NCBI RefSeq assembly: GCF_900110465.1
Contig: NZ_FODV01000001.1
Coordinates: forward strand, 62,001 to 126,000
DNA from: Halogranum amylolyticum
Lineage (GTDB): Archaea; Halobacteriota; Halobacteria; Halobacteriales; Haloferacaceae
Length of the DNA stretch: 64,000 nucleotides
Direction of reading: 5' to 3'
Position 1 is the stretch's first letter. Each line of letters opens with the position of its first letter. The position numbers and the translations under genes are program-made. Shown in pieces: positions 53,661 to 61,772 of the stretch. Below the pieces are notes generated by a model, which worked only from the letters and a program-made list of their open reading frames with translations, had not been told where the DNA came from and ran no database searches.

Positions 53661-54335
53661 ATGGGGCTGCTCGACACGTTCGCGGCGGCGTACAGCTACC
53701 TCGTGACGCACTCCGACGAGTTCCTCGGACTCCTCGAGGAGCATCTGACGCTCGTGTTGGTGTCGGTGGGGCTGGCGATCGTCGTCGCCGTCCCGCTGGG
53801 CATCCTCGCGACGCGGAACGAACGGGCCAAGTCCGTCGTCATGAGCGTCGGCAACGTCTCGCAGACGATCCCGACGCTCGCTATCATCGCACTCGTCTTC
53901 CCCCTGCTCGGACTGGGGTTCCTGCCGGCGTTGGTCGGTCTGTTCACCTACGCGCTCCTCCCGATCCTGACCAACACCGTCGCCGGCCTCGAGAACGTCG
54001 ACGAGAGCACCGTCGAGGCGGCCCGCGGGATGGGGATGACGGAGAACCAGATCCTGCGGAGGATCAAACTGCCGCTCGCCCTCCCCGTCATCTTCGCCGG
54101 CATCCGGACGAGCGCCGTCCTCAACGTCGGGACGGCCTACCTGGCGTTCTTCATCGGCGGCGGCGGACTCGGCGTCTGGGTCATCACCGGCATCTCGCTG
54201 TTCGACACGCCACAGCTGCTCGCGGGGGCGATCCCGGGGGCACTTCTGGCGATCGGCCTCGACTCCCTGTTCGCACTCGTCGAGGGGCGACTCAGCGGCG
54301 AGAGCGCGGCCGGCCAGTCGCCCGTGAGCGGGTGA
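53661..54335 (+). CDS. OpuC-type ABC transporter permease 2
   Basis: 224 aa, six hydrophobic segments. EAA loop DESTVEAARGMGMTENQILRRIKLPLALP. Together with permease 1 it forms the transmembrane heterodimer. ATG at 53661 follows the ATPase stop by 4 bases; a GTG at 53649 would overlap it. Confidence 0.9.
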   Translation: MGLLDTFAAAYSYLVTHSDEFLGLLEEHLTLVLVSVGLAIVVAVPLGILATRNERAKSVVMSVGNVSQTIPTLAIIALVFPLLGLGFLPALVGLFTYALLPILTNTVAGLENVDESTVEAARGMGMTENQILRRIKLPLALPVIFAGIRTSAVLNVGTAYLAFFIGGGGLGVWVITGISLFDTPQLLAGAIPGALLAIGLDSLFALVEGRLSGESAAGQSPVSG

Positions 54336-54338
54336 CGG

Positions 54339-55874
54339 TCAGGTCGGTTTCCCGAACGCGAACAGCGTCGTCGGCGTCTGGTTCTCCGCGCGCGGCGAGA
54401 GATGTTCGGTGACGAGATCGTCGTAGAAGGTGAACCCGCGGCCGCCGAGTCTCCGGTGGGCGTAGGTCGCGAGATACAGCCGTCCCAGTCCGACACCGCC
54501 CAGCAACTGGGCGAGTCGATAGCCACGGTTGCCGACTCGCTCGACGAGGCCGTCGACGTCGGCCATCAGATAGACGTTCACCGCGGCGTCGCCGACGACC
54601 GACTGGTCGAGCGCGAGGTGGCCCGCCGTCTGACGGCTCGTCTCGCCCAGTCGTTCCAGGGCGTTCTCCTCGGGGTGGTACTGGTAGGCTCCGCTCGGTA
54701 TCCCCTCGACGGCGTGGACGAGACAGTAGTAATCGAGGAGACGTCCGGTGCCTCCAGTGACGCAGTCGATCGGGACGCCGCGAAGCGTACGGTCCATCAC
54801 CGTCGCGAACAGTCGTGCGCTGATGGCGTCGTGACTGTACTCGCGGAGCGACCCCCGGCGTTCGACGGTCGCACCGACGGGTCGCCCCGACGCCGTCTCG
54901 GCGTCGACGGGGTCGAGCGACACGGTCTCGCCGTCTCCCATCCCGTGTGTAACGACGCCGCTCTCGGCGGTCTCGGCGACCCGGTCGCGCCACGCCTCCC
55001 CCTCCGAGGCGTCCGTCAGCCTGCTCTGTCGCCAAGCGTCGGGAACCAGCGGGTAGTCGACGACCGTCTCGGACAGCGGCCGCTCCGTCGGGTCGATCGG
55101 GTCGACCGTTCGCGGGTCGGGAACCGGGTCGCCGCTCCCGACGGGAACGAGTTCGAGCGGGGCCTCGGTCTCGGGGTCGACGCCGAGCAGGTCGGCGACC
55201 GGGTCGTCCGCGAACCCGGTGACGACCGCCGCCCGATGCCCGCCGCCGTGTGCGACGGCCAGGAGATTCGCGAGGATCGTCCCGGAGTCCCAGAAGGCGT
55301 GTCGGTACGTCCGTTCGCGGTACTTCCAGGCGTTGCGCCACCACTCGGAGGTGGCGACGAACGTCACCGGCGCGGTCGCTACGTCTCGGCTGTCCGTCGC
55401 CTCGGCGAGCACCCCTCGGTAGTCCCCCTCGCGGAGCACGTCGAACGCCTCGGTGTCGGGGTCGAAGTGGTAGACACCCGCGTCGAGACCGTCGAGGTCA
55501 CCGGTGACGGCGTAGAGGTCGACGTGGTACAGCTTCCCCGTACAGGAGGCGGCACGGAACCGCATCCGTCGTCCCTGGCGTTCGATCTCCTTCGTGACCC
55601 CGGTCGCGTAGTGACAGAGCGCGTGGAGCGTCCGTGCGTCGATCTCGGCGGTCTCTTCCTCGGCGGCGGACTCCGGTTCGCTCGTCGCGGTCGCGATCGC
55701 CGACAGCGCCGCCGCCCTCGGCGGTCTCGGCGACTCCGTCGGCGTGACTCGCGGCAGGTCTTCGTACACTTTGTACGGTCGCGGCTGGTTCTCGAAGTCC
55801 AGCGAGAACGAGTCGTTGCGGATGCTCGCCGGGGAGTGTTTCGTCCGTTCGTGGTACTCGCGAGCGTCGACCAT
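54339..55874 (-). CDS. SagB/ThcOx-type nitroreductase-fold protein, double domain
   Basis: 511 aa with two nitroreductase-like halves. The N-terminal half (about 1-260) has CTGKLYHVDLYAVTG...AGVYHFDPDTEAFDVL and the C-terminal half (about 300-511) IPSGAYQYHPEENALERL and RGYRLAQLLGGVGLGRLYLATYAH. SagB-type enzymes are FMN-dependent dehydrogenases that oxidise azolines in modified peptides; others have unknown roles. No YcaO cyclodehydratase or small precursor is adjacent, so a RiPP role is not supported. ATG at 55874 gives the family start. It converges on the OpuC operon with a 3-base gap. Confidence 0.82.
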   Translation of the reverse strand: MVDAREYHERTKHSPASIRNDSFSLDFENQPRPYKVYEDLPRVTPTESPRPPRAAALSAIATATSEPESAAEEETAEIDARTLHALCHYATGVTKEIERQGRRMRFRAASCTGKLYHVDLYAVTGDLDGLDAGVYHFDPDTEAFDVLREGDYRGVLAEATDSRDVATAPVTFVATSEWWRNAWKYRERTYRHAFWDSGTILANLLAVAHGGGHRAAVVTGFADDPVADLLGVDPETEAPLELVPVGSGDPVPDPRTVDPIDPTERPLSETVVDYPLVPDAWRQSRLTDASEGEAWRDRVAETAESGVVTHGMGDGETVSLDPVDAETASGRPVGATVERRGSLREYSHDAISARLFATVMDRTLRGVPIDCVTGGTGRLLDYYCLVHAVEGIPSGAYQYHPEENALERLGETSRQTAGHLALDQSVVGDAAVNVYLMADVDGLVERVGNRGYRLAQLLGGVGLGRLYLATYAHRRLGGRGFTFYDDLVTEHLSPRAENQTPTTLFAFGKPT

Positions 55875-56109
55875 CACGTGACCAACGTGGACGAGCGACA
55901 AACGCCTTGGGGGACACTGGACGTGGCCCGAGCGAGACGAGGACCGTCCCAACGACAGGACGGCAGCTCGCCGGGAGGAGTTCGCTCCGGAGTCGGTTCT
56001 GCGTGATGCCGATCCGTGAGGGAGTAGGACGTGCTTACTTGAGTTATCTGACACATAATAAACACCTCGCGACTCTCTCTCAGAGACAAACCGAAGGTGT
56101 CCCCACAGA

Positions 56110-57327
56110 ATGAACTCAGTAACTCCCACGAGACGGCAGTACGTACAGGCCGCCGCCGCCGGTATCGGACTCAGCGCGATCCCGGTCGCGAGCGCCCAGG
56201 AATCGAACGGACAGTTGGTGTTCGTCTATGACGACAGTCCCGCGTCGGACTACTCGAAGGCGTTCCCCGTCCACCGCGAGGAGGACGCGCCGGCCTGCGT
56301 CGGCGCCATCGCGAGCGTCGTCGAAGCCGACGACGAGGGACTCAGCCGCGACCAGCTGTTGGAGATGCAGGACGCGGGATGGGAGGTCATGTCGCACACG
56401 CTCGAACACCGAGCTGTGGGGCCGATCACTATCACCGAGGACGTCGAGTCGGGCGACGAGCGGGTCTACGTCGAGCGGAGTCTCCACGGTGGATTCCCGG
56501 GCGACACTGTCCTGATCACCGACGACGACGACGAGGAGGTCGCCACCGTGGTCGGCGGCGAGAGCGACGAAAGGGGTGATTACCTCCTCCTGGAGGAGCC
56601 GGTCGAGGGGTCGTACGCCGTCGACGACGGCGCCTACGAGCGACTGACCGACGACGTTCTGGAGAGAGCAACGAAGGAGTCGAAAGAGCGACTCGAGTCG
56701 ATGGGGTTCGACGTCGACAGCTTCGTCTTCCCGTACGGTCGCCGCGGGCCGGCCGTGATGGAGTTCGTGGAAGAACACTACGCCGGCGTCGCGAACTACG
56801 ACTACGACGGTCTGAACCCGGGAGAAGACGCCGACCCGTATCGCATCGGACGGGAGTACTTCCGCGAGGAGCGTATGTCGGAGACGGAGATCACCGACTT
56901 CCTCGATACGGTCCAGCGCGACGGGATGCTGGGGATGTTCGCCGGGCACAACTACGCGGACGATCTGACGCAGGAGCGCATCCGGTTCGCTATCCGACAG
57001 GCGAAACAGCGGGGCATCGAGATCGTCACTCTCCGGGAGGCGTTCGCCGGCCAGGGGCTCCTCGACGAATCCGACACCGCAGAGGGAGAGACCACACAGA
57101 CGCCAACTGCCACTCCGACCCAGTCGCCGACTCCGACTCGGTCGTCGACCGCCACCCAGTCGCCGACGTCGCAGACGAGTCAGACAACGTCGTCGGAGCC
57201 GACGACGTCACCATCTTCGGGGTCGACGGCAACGCCGGGGACGCTGTCGTCGAAACCGACGCCGGCGGACCGCTCCAACTCCAGCTTCCTCGACGGGGTT
57301 CTCCAGTGGCTGTCCGGGTTGTTCTAG
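56110..57327 (+). CDS. secreted polysaccharide deacetylase (NodB) with inserted domain and Thr/Ser/Pro tail
   Basis: 405 aa. Tat-like signal (TRRQYVQAAAAGIGLSAIPVASA). NodB metal motif residues: VYDDSP (Asp) and MSHTLEH (two His); FVFPYGRRG follows near residue 208. Between these about 70 residues are inserted (GDTVLITDDDDEEVATVVGGES..., beta-rich). The C-terminal about 80 residues are a TPT/SPT-rich linker, probably glycosylated, ending in FLDGVLQWLSGLF. It likely acts on cell-surface glycans. Confidence 0.82.
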   Translation: MNSVTPTRRQYVQAAAAGIGLSAIPVASAQESNGQLVFVYDDSPASDYSKAFPVHREEDAPACVGAIASVVEADDEGLSRDQLLEMQDAGWEVMSHTLEHRAVGPITITEDVESGDERVYVERSLHGGFPGDTVLITDDDDEEVATVVGGESDERGDYLLLEEPVEGSYAVDDGAYERLTDDVLERATKESKERLESMGFDVDSFVFPYGRRGPAVMEFVEEHYAGVANYDYDGLNPGEDADPYRIGREYFREERMSETEITDFLDTVQRDGMLGMFAGHNYADDLTQERIRFAIRQAKQRGIEIVTLREAFAGQGLLDESDTAEGETTQTPTATPTQSPTPTRSSTATQSPTSQTSQTTSSEPTTSPSSGSTATPGTLSSKPTPADRSNSSFLDGVLQWLSGLF

Positions 57328-57420
57328 TCACGTGGGAGCTCCGTCCGATGGGACGGTCGTGAAGACGAAAGGAGCGAGGGCCTGCGTGCGAGCGGTCACG
57401 CAGGGCGGCACGCCCCCAAA

Positions 57421-57449
57421 CACGACCGACGAGAAAAGCGTCGGTCGTG
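57421..57449. terminator. perfect 11-bp hairpin
   Basis: CACGACCGACG-agaaaag-CGTCGGTCGTG, about 95 bases after the deacetylase stop. The 304-base gap 57328-57631 has no gene. The hairpin is not followed by a long T run, so it could be an RNA-processing or protein-binding site rather than a terminator. Confidence 0.35.
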
Positions 57450-57631
57450 ATTTCGACGTTGCTGGTTGGTGGTGGGGAGAGTGCGTCTCTCAACGCACAA
57501 TAATCCGTATGTACTCGTCTCGTATATAAGTTTCGTTCAGACACAAATTTTAGAAACGAGGAAGTCGGGAGCGACGTCGACGAACTTCCGAGGTTGACGT
57601 GCGACTCCTACCGATCGGCGTGAGGAGAGGG

Positions 57632-59125
57632 TCACTGCTGCTCGTCGATCGGGACGTCGACCGTGACGACGAGTCCGGTCGGGTCGTTCGCGGCGAACCC
57701 AACCGTTCCACCGGCGGCGTCGACACCCCACTTGACGATCCAGAGTCCCAGTCCGCTCCCGTGTTTCAACGGCGTCTCGGTCCCGTCTTTGAGGACGCAC
57801 AGTTCGTAGTCGTCGATACCGGGGCCGTCGTCGGCGACGTCGACGCGGACGCGGCCGGCGTCGGAGACGCGACGGACGCTGACTCGGACGTGCGGGTCGT
57901 CGCTCGGGTTGTGGACGACGGCGTTCTCCAGGAGGTTCGAGAACACCGACTCGAGGACGCCGGCGACGGCGACGTCCTCGTTGAGCAGATCGTACGCGAA
58001 GGTGGCCGCTGGATGTTCGTCACGGGCGGCCGTGAGACAGTCGTCCAAGAGCGACGAGAGCGACCGTGGGCGGTCGCCCCCGTGCGTGGTATCGAACAGT
58101 TCGATCGCTTCCCGACCTTTCCGTCCGATCTCGTCGATCCGGAGCGCCCGCCTCTTCACGATCTGTGCGTCGGCGTCGTCGGCGAACTGGTCGACGTAGC
58201 CGTGGATGACGTTGGTCTCGGTCCGGATGTTGTGCCGCAGGATGCGGTGCAACGCCTCGAGTCGTTGCTGCTGGCGGAGATGCTCGCCGATGTCGTGAAA
58301 CCGGATCACGCGCCCGATCGGAGTTCCGCGGACGTTGTTGATTCGAGTGACGACCACGTCGTACGGGCGGGTTCCGAACTGCGTGTCGACGGTCAGATGA
58401 CCCGAGAGCTTCCCGTCGTCGGGGAGGCGGTCGTACTCGGGGATGACTTCGTCTGCGGGGGCTCCCAGGACGGTACACGAGTCGACCCCCAGGATGTCGA
58501 GCGAACTGTCGTTCACGTCGACGACGTTGTCGTTCGAGTCGACGACGACGGCTCCCTCCTGCATCCGATCGAAGAGGAGCCGACGTGCCCGTGCGTTTGG
58601 TGTCGGGACCGTCCCCAACAGTCGAAACTGAGTGAGCGCGCCGAGATACGCGACGCCGGAGACGCCGAAGGCGATAGGCGTCGGGTCGACGCCGGCGATC
58701 GAGAGAACCCCCGCGAGATACAACAGGTTCGTCGCCCACGGCACCACCAGTCCGACGAGGAGCGCGACGCTCTGTCCGCGGAACGGGGCGGTGTCGCTCG
58801 TCAACAAGCCGAGCAGGGGGATCATCCCCCCGACGCCGAGCAGATAGGTGTAGCCGGCGGCGACCCAGTACCACACGCCGCCCTCCACGACGACCGGGAC
58901 ACCGGTCGTCCCGATCGAGACGGACGTCACATACAGGAGGTCGTGGTACTGTCTCGTAAGTGCGAGGACGACCGTAACGACCGGCACGACCGCCAACAGT
59001 CCGACGCATCTCAGCTGGACGTACTGGTCGCGGCCGGTGTACTCAAGCGAGAACAGGAGCCAGGCGACGGGGATCGCGAGTACACCGACCCACGCGAGGT
59101 CCGTCCAGAGTAACACCGCCTCGCG
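57632..59125 (-). pseudogene. sensor histidine kinase missing its 5' end
   Basis: About 498 residues of a haloarchaeal 7TM-PAS-histidine kinase. The N-terminal membrane block begins inside the third helix (LLWTDLAWVGVLAIPVAWLL) and the first two helices are absent. A PAS region follows (MQEGAVVVDSNDNVVDVN), then the H-box RILRHNIRTETNVIHGY and the ATPase boxes NLLENAVVHN, DDGPGI, GSGLGLWIVKWGVDAAGG. Upstream of about 59125 the frame continues open but without family similarity or a good start. The catalytic part looks intact. Confidence 0.7.
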
Positions 59126-59156
59126 GGTCGGCGCGCAGTTGAAACAAGAGACACGT

Positions 59157-59327
59157 CGACCACCAGCTCTGTGTCTGCTCCTGTTCGGCCCACTCGGCTT
59201 CGTTTTCGGAGTGGTCATCCCGCTCGTCATTGGGGCGAACGTGACCTCACCTGAGACCGATAAAGACGAACGAATCGCTGAACTCGAACAACAGGTCAAG
59301 GAACTCAAGCAGGAGAAGGAGACGTAA
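59157..59327 (+). pseudogene. 5'-truncated membrane/coiled-coil protein fragment
   Basis: 57 codons: one hydrophobic helix (LCLLLFGPLGFVFGVVIPLVIG) and a short coiled coil (ERIAELEQQVKELKQ), resembling the end of a small SHOCT-like membrane protein. There is no start codon in the recognisable part; upstream the frame runs into the kinase gene on the other strand. Breakpoint near 59125-59157. Confidence 0.45.
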
Positions 59328-59390
59328 GGCATCTCCACCACCTGATACGGTAAACTCAATGCGTCCAATGAGGACCACTTTCTCCGTGAC

Positions 59391-59481
59391 CGACTTGCGC
59401 GCTGAGTTCAGCACGGCTACAGAAACCTCACCGAACGCTGTCAGAAGTGACGTGCTAAATATAGAGGGTATATTAAGCAGC
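59391..59481. repeat. dispersed ~90-bp repeat, copy C
   Basis: GACTTGCGCGCTgagTTCAGCACGG, CAGAAACCTCACC, CTGTCAGAAG, CGTGCTaaATATAGAGGGTATATT, AGCAGC. The internal TTCAGCACG and CGTGCTAAA form an inverted repeat. It lies between the truncated fragment and vapB. Confidence 0.65.
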
Positions 59482-59542
59482 ATTGAACTTGGGAACTGCT
59501 GAATCAATCCAGCGATGATCATTCCCTCAAACTACTTCTGAT

Positions 59543-59561
59543 TGCATACGCAATGTATGCA
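59543..59561. promoter_or_regulatory. candidate VapB operator
   Basis: Inverted repeat TGCATAC-gcaat-GTATGCA ends one base before the vapB ATG (59563). Type II antitoxins normally bind such palindromes at their own promoter. Confidence 0.45.
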
Positions 59562-59562
59562 T

Positions 59563-59763
59563 ATGAGTACATCAATCCGCGTCTCTGACGAGACAAAAGA
59601 GAAACTGGCACGACTGAAGCGTGAAGACGAGAGTTGGGATGAGTTCCTCGACCGATTGGCGAACGAGGGATCGGGGATGAAGGCTGGCGCGTGGAAAGGA
59701 ACTGACAAGGCCGAAAAGGCGCGCAAAGCAATCAAGCGTTCCCGAGAGAGCTACGAGCAGTGA
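59563..59763 (+). CDS. vapB: VapB-type antitoxin
   Basis: 66 aa. N-terminal ribbon-helix-helix/AbrB-like DNA-binding start (STSIRVSDETKEKLARLKREDESWDEFLDRLA) and a basic, probably unfolded C-terminal tail that would wrap the toxin. ATG at 59563 follows the palindromic operator; ATGs at 59542 and 59557 are possible but lie in it. Overlaps vapC (GTGA). Confidence 0.85.
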   Translation: MSTSIRVSDETKEKLARLKREDESWDEFLDRLANEGSGMKAGAWKGTDKAEKARKAIKRSRESYEQ

Positions 59764-60155
59764 CCTTTCTCGATTCGTCAGTCGTCATCGATTACCTCGA
59801 CGGTGTCGAGGAAATCGTCGAGTTCGTCGATGAACAACCGGTCTTAGTCACCTCTAGCATCTGTATTTGCGAAGTTCTCGCTGGTGAGGTCTTTTCAGCA
59901 GGTGAGACAGACCTGATCGAGGCGCGTGAGAACTTCGGGCGAGTCACTGCCCTCGATTTCTCCGAAGAGGTCGCGTTTGAAGCTGCCCGGATGCAGAACC
60001 GCCTTCTCGAATCTGGCAACCCTATGTCGCCACGCGACCTCATGATCGCAGCTACAGCTCGGTCTGAGGGGAAGCAATTGGTCGTCTCCGACGCTGACTT
60101 CGAGACAGAGGGCCTCCGTGAGCTGCTCCCTGTTCAGAAATTCGGTCCGTATTAG
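59760..60155 (+). CDS. vapC: VapC-type PIN-domain toxin ribonuclease
   Basis: 131 aa PIN domain with all acidic residues: Asp5 (TFLDSSVVIDYL), Glu38 (CEVLAGE), Asp93 (SPRDLMIAATA) and Asp111 (VVSDADF). In the family it cleaves RNA (often tRNA) when freed from VapB. GTG start overlaps the vapB stop, giving translational coupling. Confidence 0.9.
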   Translation: MTFLDSSVVIDYLDGVEEIVEFVDEQPVLVTSSICICEVLAGEVFSAGETDLIEARENFGRVTALDFSEEVAFEAARMQNRLLESGNPMSPRDLMIAATARSEGKQLVVSDADFETEGLRELLPVQKFGPY

Positions 60156-60208
60156 TCTCTCGAAGCACTGTTTGGGCGTGTCAGATTTCACGACCACGTC
60201 CAACCATT

Positions 60209-60253
60209 TCACTCGTTGTCAGGAGTGGCGTGCTGAACTTAGAGAGTGTGTCT
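60209..60253. repeat. dispersed repeat, partial copy E (right half)
   Basis: CACTCGTTGTCAGgAGTggCGTGCTgAActTAGAGaGTgTgT matches the right half of copy C (TCAGAAGTGACGTGCTAAATATAGAGGG). It abuts the stop of the small membrane gene at 60255. Confidence 0.45.
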
Positions 60254-60254
60254 A

Positions 60255-60449
60255 TCACCCGTATACCTTGCGAGAAATCAGAAGAAACATCGCTATTCCT
60301 CCGAGGAAAAACCCGAGAAGCCCTCCGAGTGGGCCGAGCACGAAACTAAGGAGTATACCCGAAAAGAAGGCGGCTACGAGGCATTGGGCTAAAAAGAATG
60401 CCCCAGTCTTCCAGTCTTCAATTATCTGCTCAGCGGGTTCGTCGACCAT
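60255..60449 (-). CDS. small two-pass membrane protein
   Basis: 64 aa from the ATG at 60449. Two hydrophobic helices: FFLAQCLVAAFFSGILLSFVLG and GGLLGFFLGGIAMFLLI, with an acidic N-terminus (MVDEPAEQIIEDW). A GTG further upstream (60539) lies inside the dispersed repeat and is less likely. Family not recognised. Confidence 0.5.
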   Translation of the reverse strand: MVDEPAEQIIEDWKTGAFFLAQCLVAAFFSGILLSFVLGPLGGLLGFFLGGIAMFLLISRKVYG

Positions 60450-60516
60450 TGAATGATAGTGTTCTACAGTGGATGATATCTTTTTTGCGAGGTTGCTCAC
60501 AGAGAGATCTGTGAGA

Positions 60517-60554
60517 GACTTGCGCCCTGAGTTCAGCACGTAGATTCCAGCAGG
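60517..60554. repeat. dispersed repeat, partial copy D (left half)
   Basis: GACTTGCGcccTGAGTTCAGCACG matches the left arm of copy C almost exactly and then diverges. It lies upstream of the small membrane gene. Confidence 0.5.
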
Positions 60555-60654
60555 TAAGAGACGTGTGACGTTAAATCGTACGAAGACTTCCGCTGAGCGC
60601 TATTAGTCGGTGCCGGTACGCTCTTTGGAACCACCGACAAAGTCGGCATCGAGA

Positions 60655-61692
60655 ATGGTACTCGATTCGGTGCTCCCGGACACGACACTCGTCCACGTGG
60701 TACTCGTCTTGTTCGCCACGGTCTGCATCTGGTTCGGCAGCGGGTGGCTCGAAGAGTCTGCCGACCGCCTCGCGACGTACTACGGCCTCCCGGCGGTCGT
60801 CCAGGGGTCGGTCGTCGTCGCCGTCGGATCGAGCTTTCCGGAGCTCGCCAGCGTCGTCGTCGCGGCGCTCTCGGGCGTCTTCGATATGGGTGTCGGTGCT
60901 ATCGTTGGCTCCGCGATCTTCAACATCCTCGTCATCCCGGCGCTGTCGGGGCTCACCGTCTCTGAGGACCTTCAGACGAACCGGACGGTCGTCTACAAGG
61001 AGGCGCAGTTCTACATGATCGCCGTCTCGGCGCTGGTGGTGACACTCGCGCTGGCGGTTATCTACTATCCGGCGTCGACGACCAGCCAACTCGCCGGGAC
61101 CGTCACCCGCCCGCTGGCCGCGATTCCGCTTTTCCTCTACGGGTTGTATCTGTTCATCCAGTGGCAGGACGTCGCCGACTCCGACACCGTCGCCGACACC
61201 AGCGGGGGTGCGGTCGGACGCTCCTGGGGGATGCTCCTCGGCGGACTGGCGATCATCCTCGTCGGCGTCGAACTGCTCATCGGGAGCGTCGAGTCGCTCG
61301 GGCAGACGTTCGGTATCCCCGAATTTCTCGCCGGGGTGACGATCCTCGCCGCGGCGACGAGCCTCCCCGACCTGCTGGTGAGCGTCCGTTCGGCGCAGGA
61401 CGGAAACAGCGTCACGAGCCTCGGCAACGTCCTCGGGTCGAACACGTTCGACCTGCTGGTGGCGATCCCGCTCGGCGTGCTCATCGCCGGGAGCACGGCG
61501 GTGAACTTCTCTGCGGCGGTTCCGATGCTCGGCGTCCTCACACTGGCGACGGTCCTCCTGTTCGCACTGCTCCGGACCGACCTCTCGTTGACGACGGCGG
61601 AGGCGTGGCTGCTGCTCGTCGCGTACCTCCTGTTCGTCGCGTGGGTCGTCGCCGAGGCGCTCGGTCTCGCTCACCTGCTCAAAGGGGCGTGA
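60655..61692 (+). CDS. calcium/sodium antiporter family membrane protein
   Basis: 345 aa, ten or so membrane segments in two inverted halves. Both alpha-repeats are visible: VVAVGSSFPELASVVVAALSG...GAIVGSAIFNILVIPAL near residue 55-100, and LAAATSLPDLLVSVRSAQDGNSVTSLGNVLGSNTFDLLVAIPLG near 235-280. These form the Ca2+/Na+ binding site in the CaCA superfamily. The first repeat has the acidic Glu (PE), the second Asp (PD). ATG at 60655 chosen. Confidence 0.9.
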   Translation: MVLDSVLPDTTLVHVVLVLFATVCIWFGSGWLEESADRLATYYGLPAVVQGSVVVAVGSSFPELASVVVAALSGVFDMGVGAIVGSAIFNILVIPALSGLTVSEDLQTNRTVVYKEAQFYMIAVSALVVTLALAVIYYPASTTSQLAGTVTRPLAAIPLFLYGLYLFIQWQDVADSDTVADTSGGAVGRSWGMLLGGLAIILVGVELLIGSVESLGQTFGIPEFLAGVTILAAATSLPDLLVSVRSAQDGNSVTSLGNVLGSNTFDLLVAIPLGVLIAGSTAVNFSAAVPMLGVLTLATVLLFALLRTDLSLTTAEAWLLLVAYLLFVAWVVAEALGLAHLLKGA

Positions 61693-61772
61693 CCGGCGAC
61701 GCGTTCTCTTCGTTCTCGAACCGTGAGAGTCGGGCCTAGAACTATTCGGGCCGCCGACGAACTGTTCCGAGT

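Noticed and set aside
57080..57280. Repetitive ACNCCGACN DNA
   Set aside because: Encodes the Thr/Ser/Pro linker of the secreted deacetylase, not a CRISPR or satellite.
57599..59113. 504-codon plus-strand frame
   Set aside because: Antisense to the histidine kinase, which carries all catalytic boxes.
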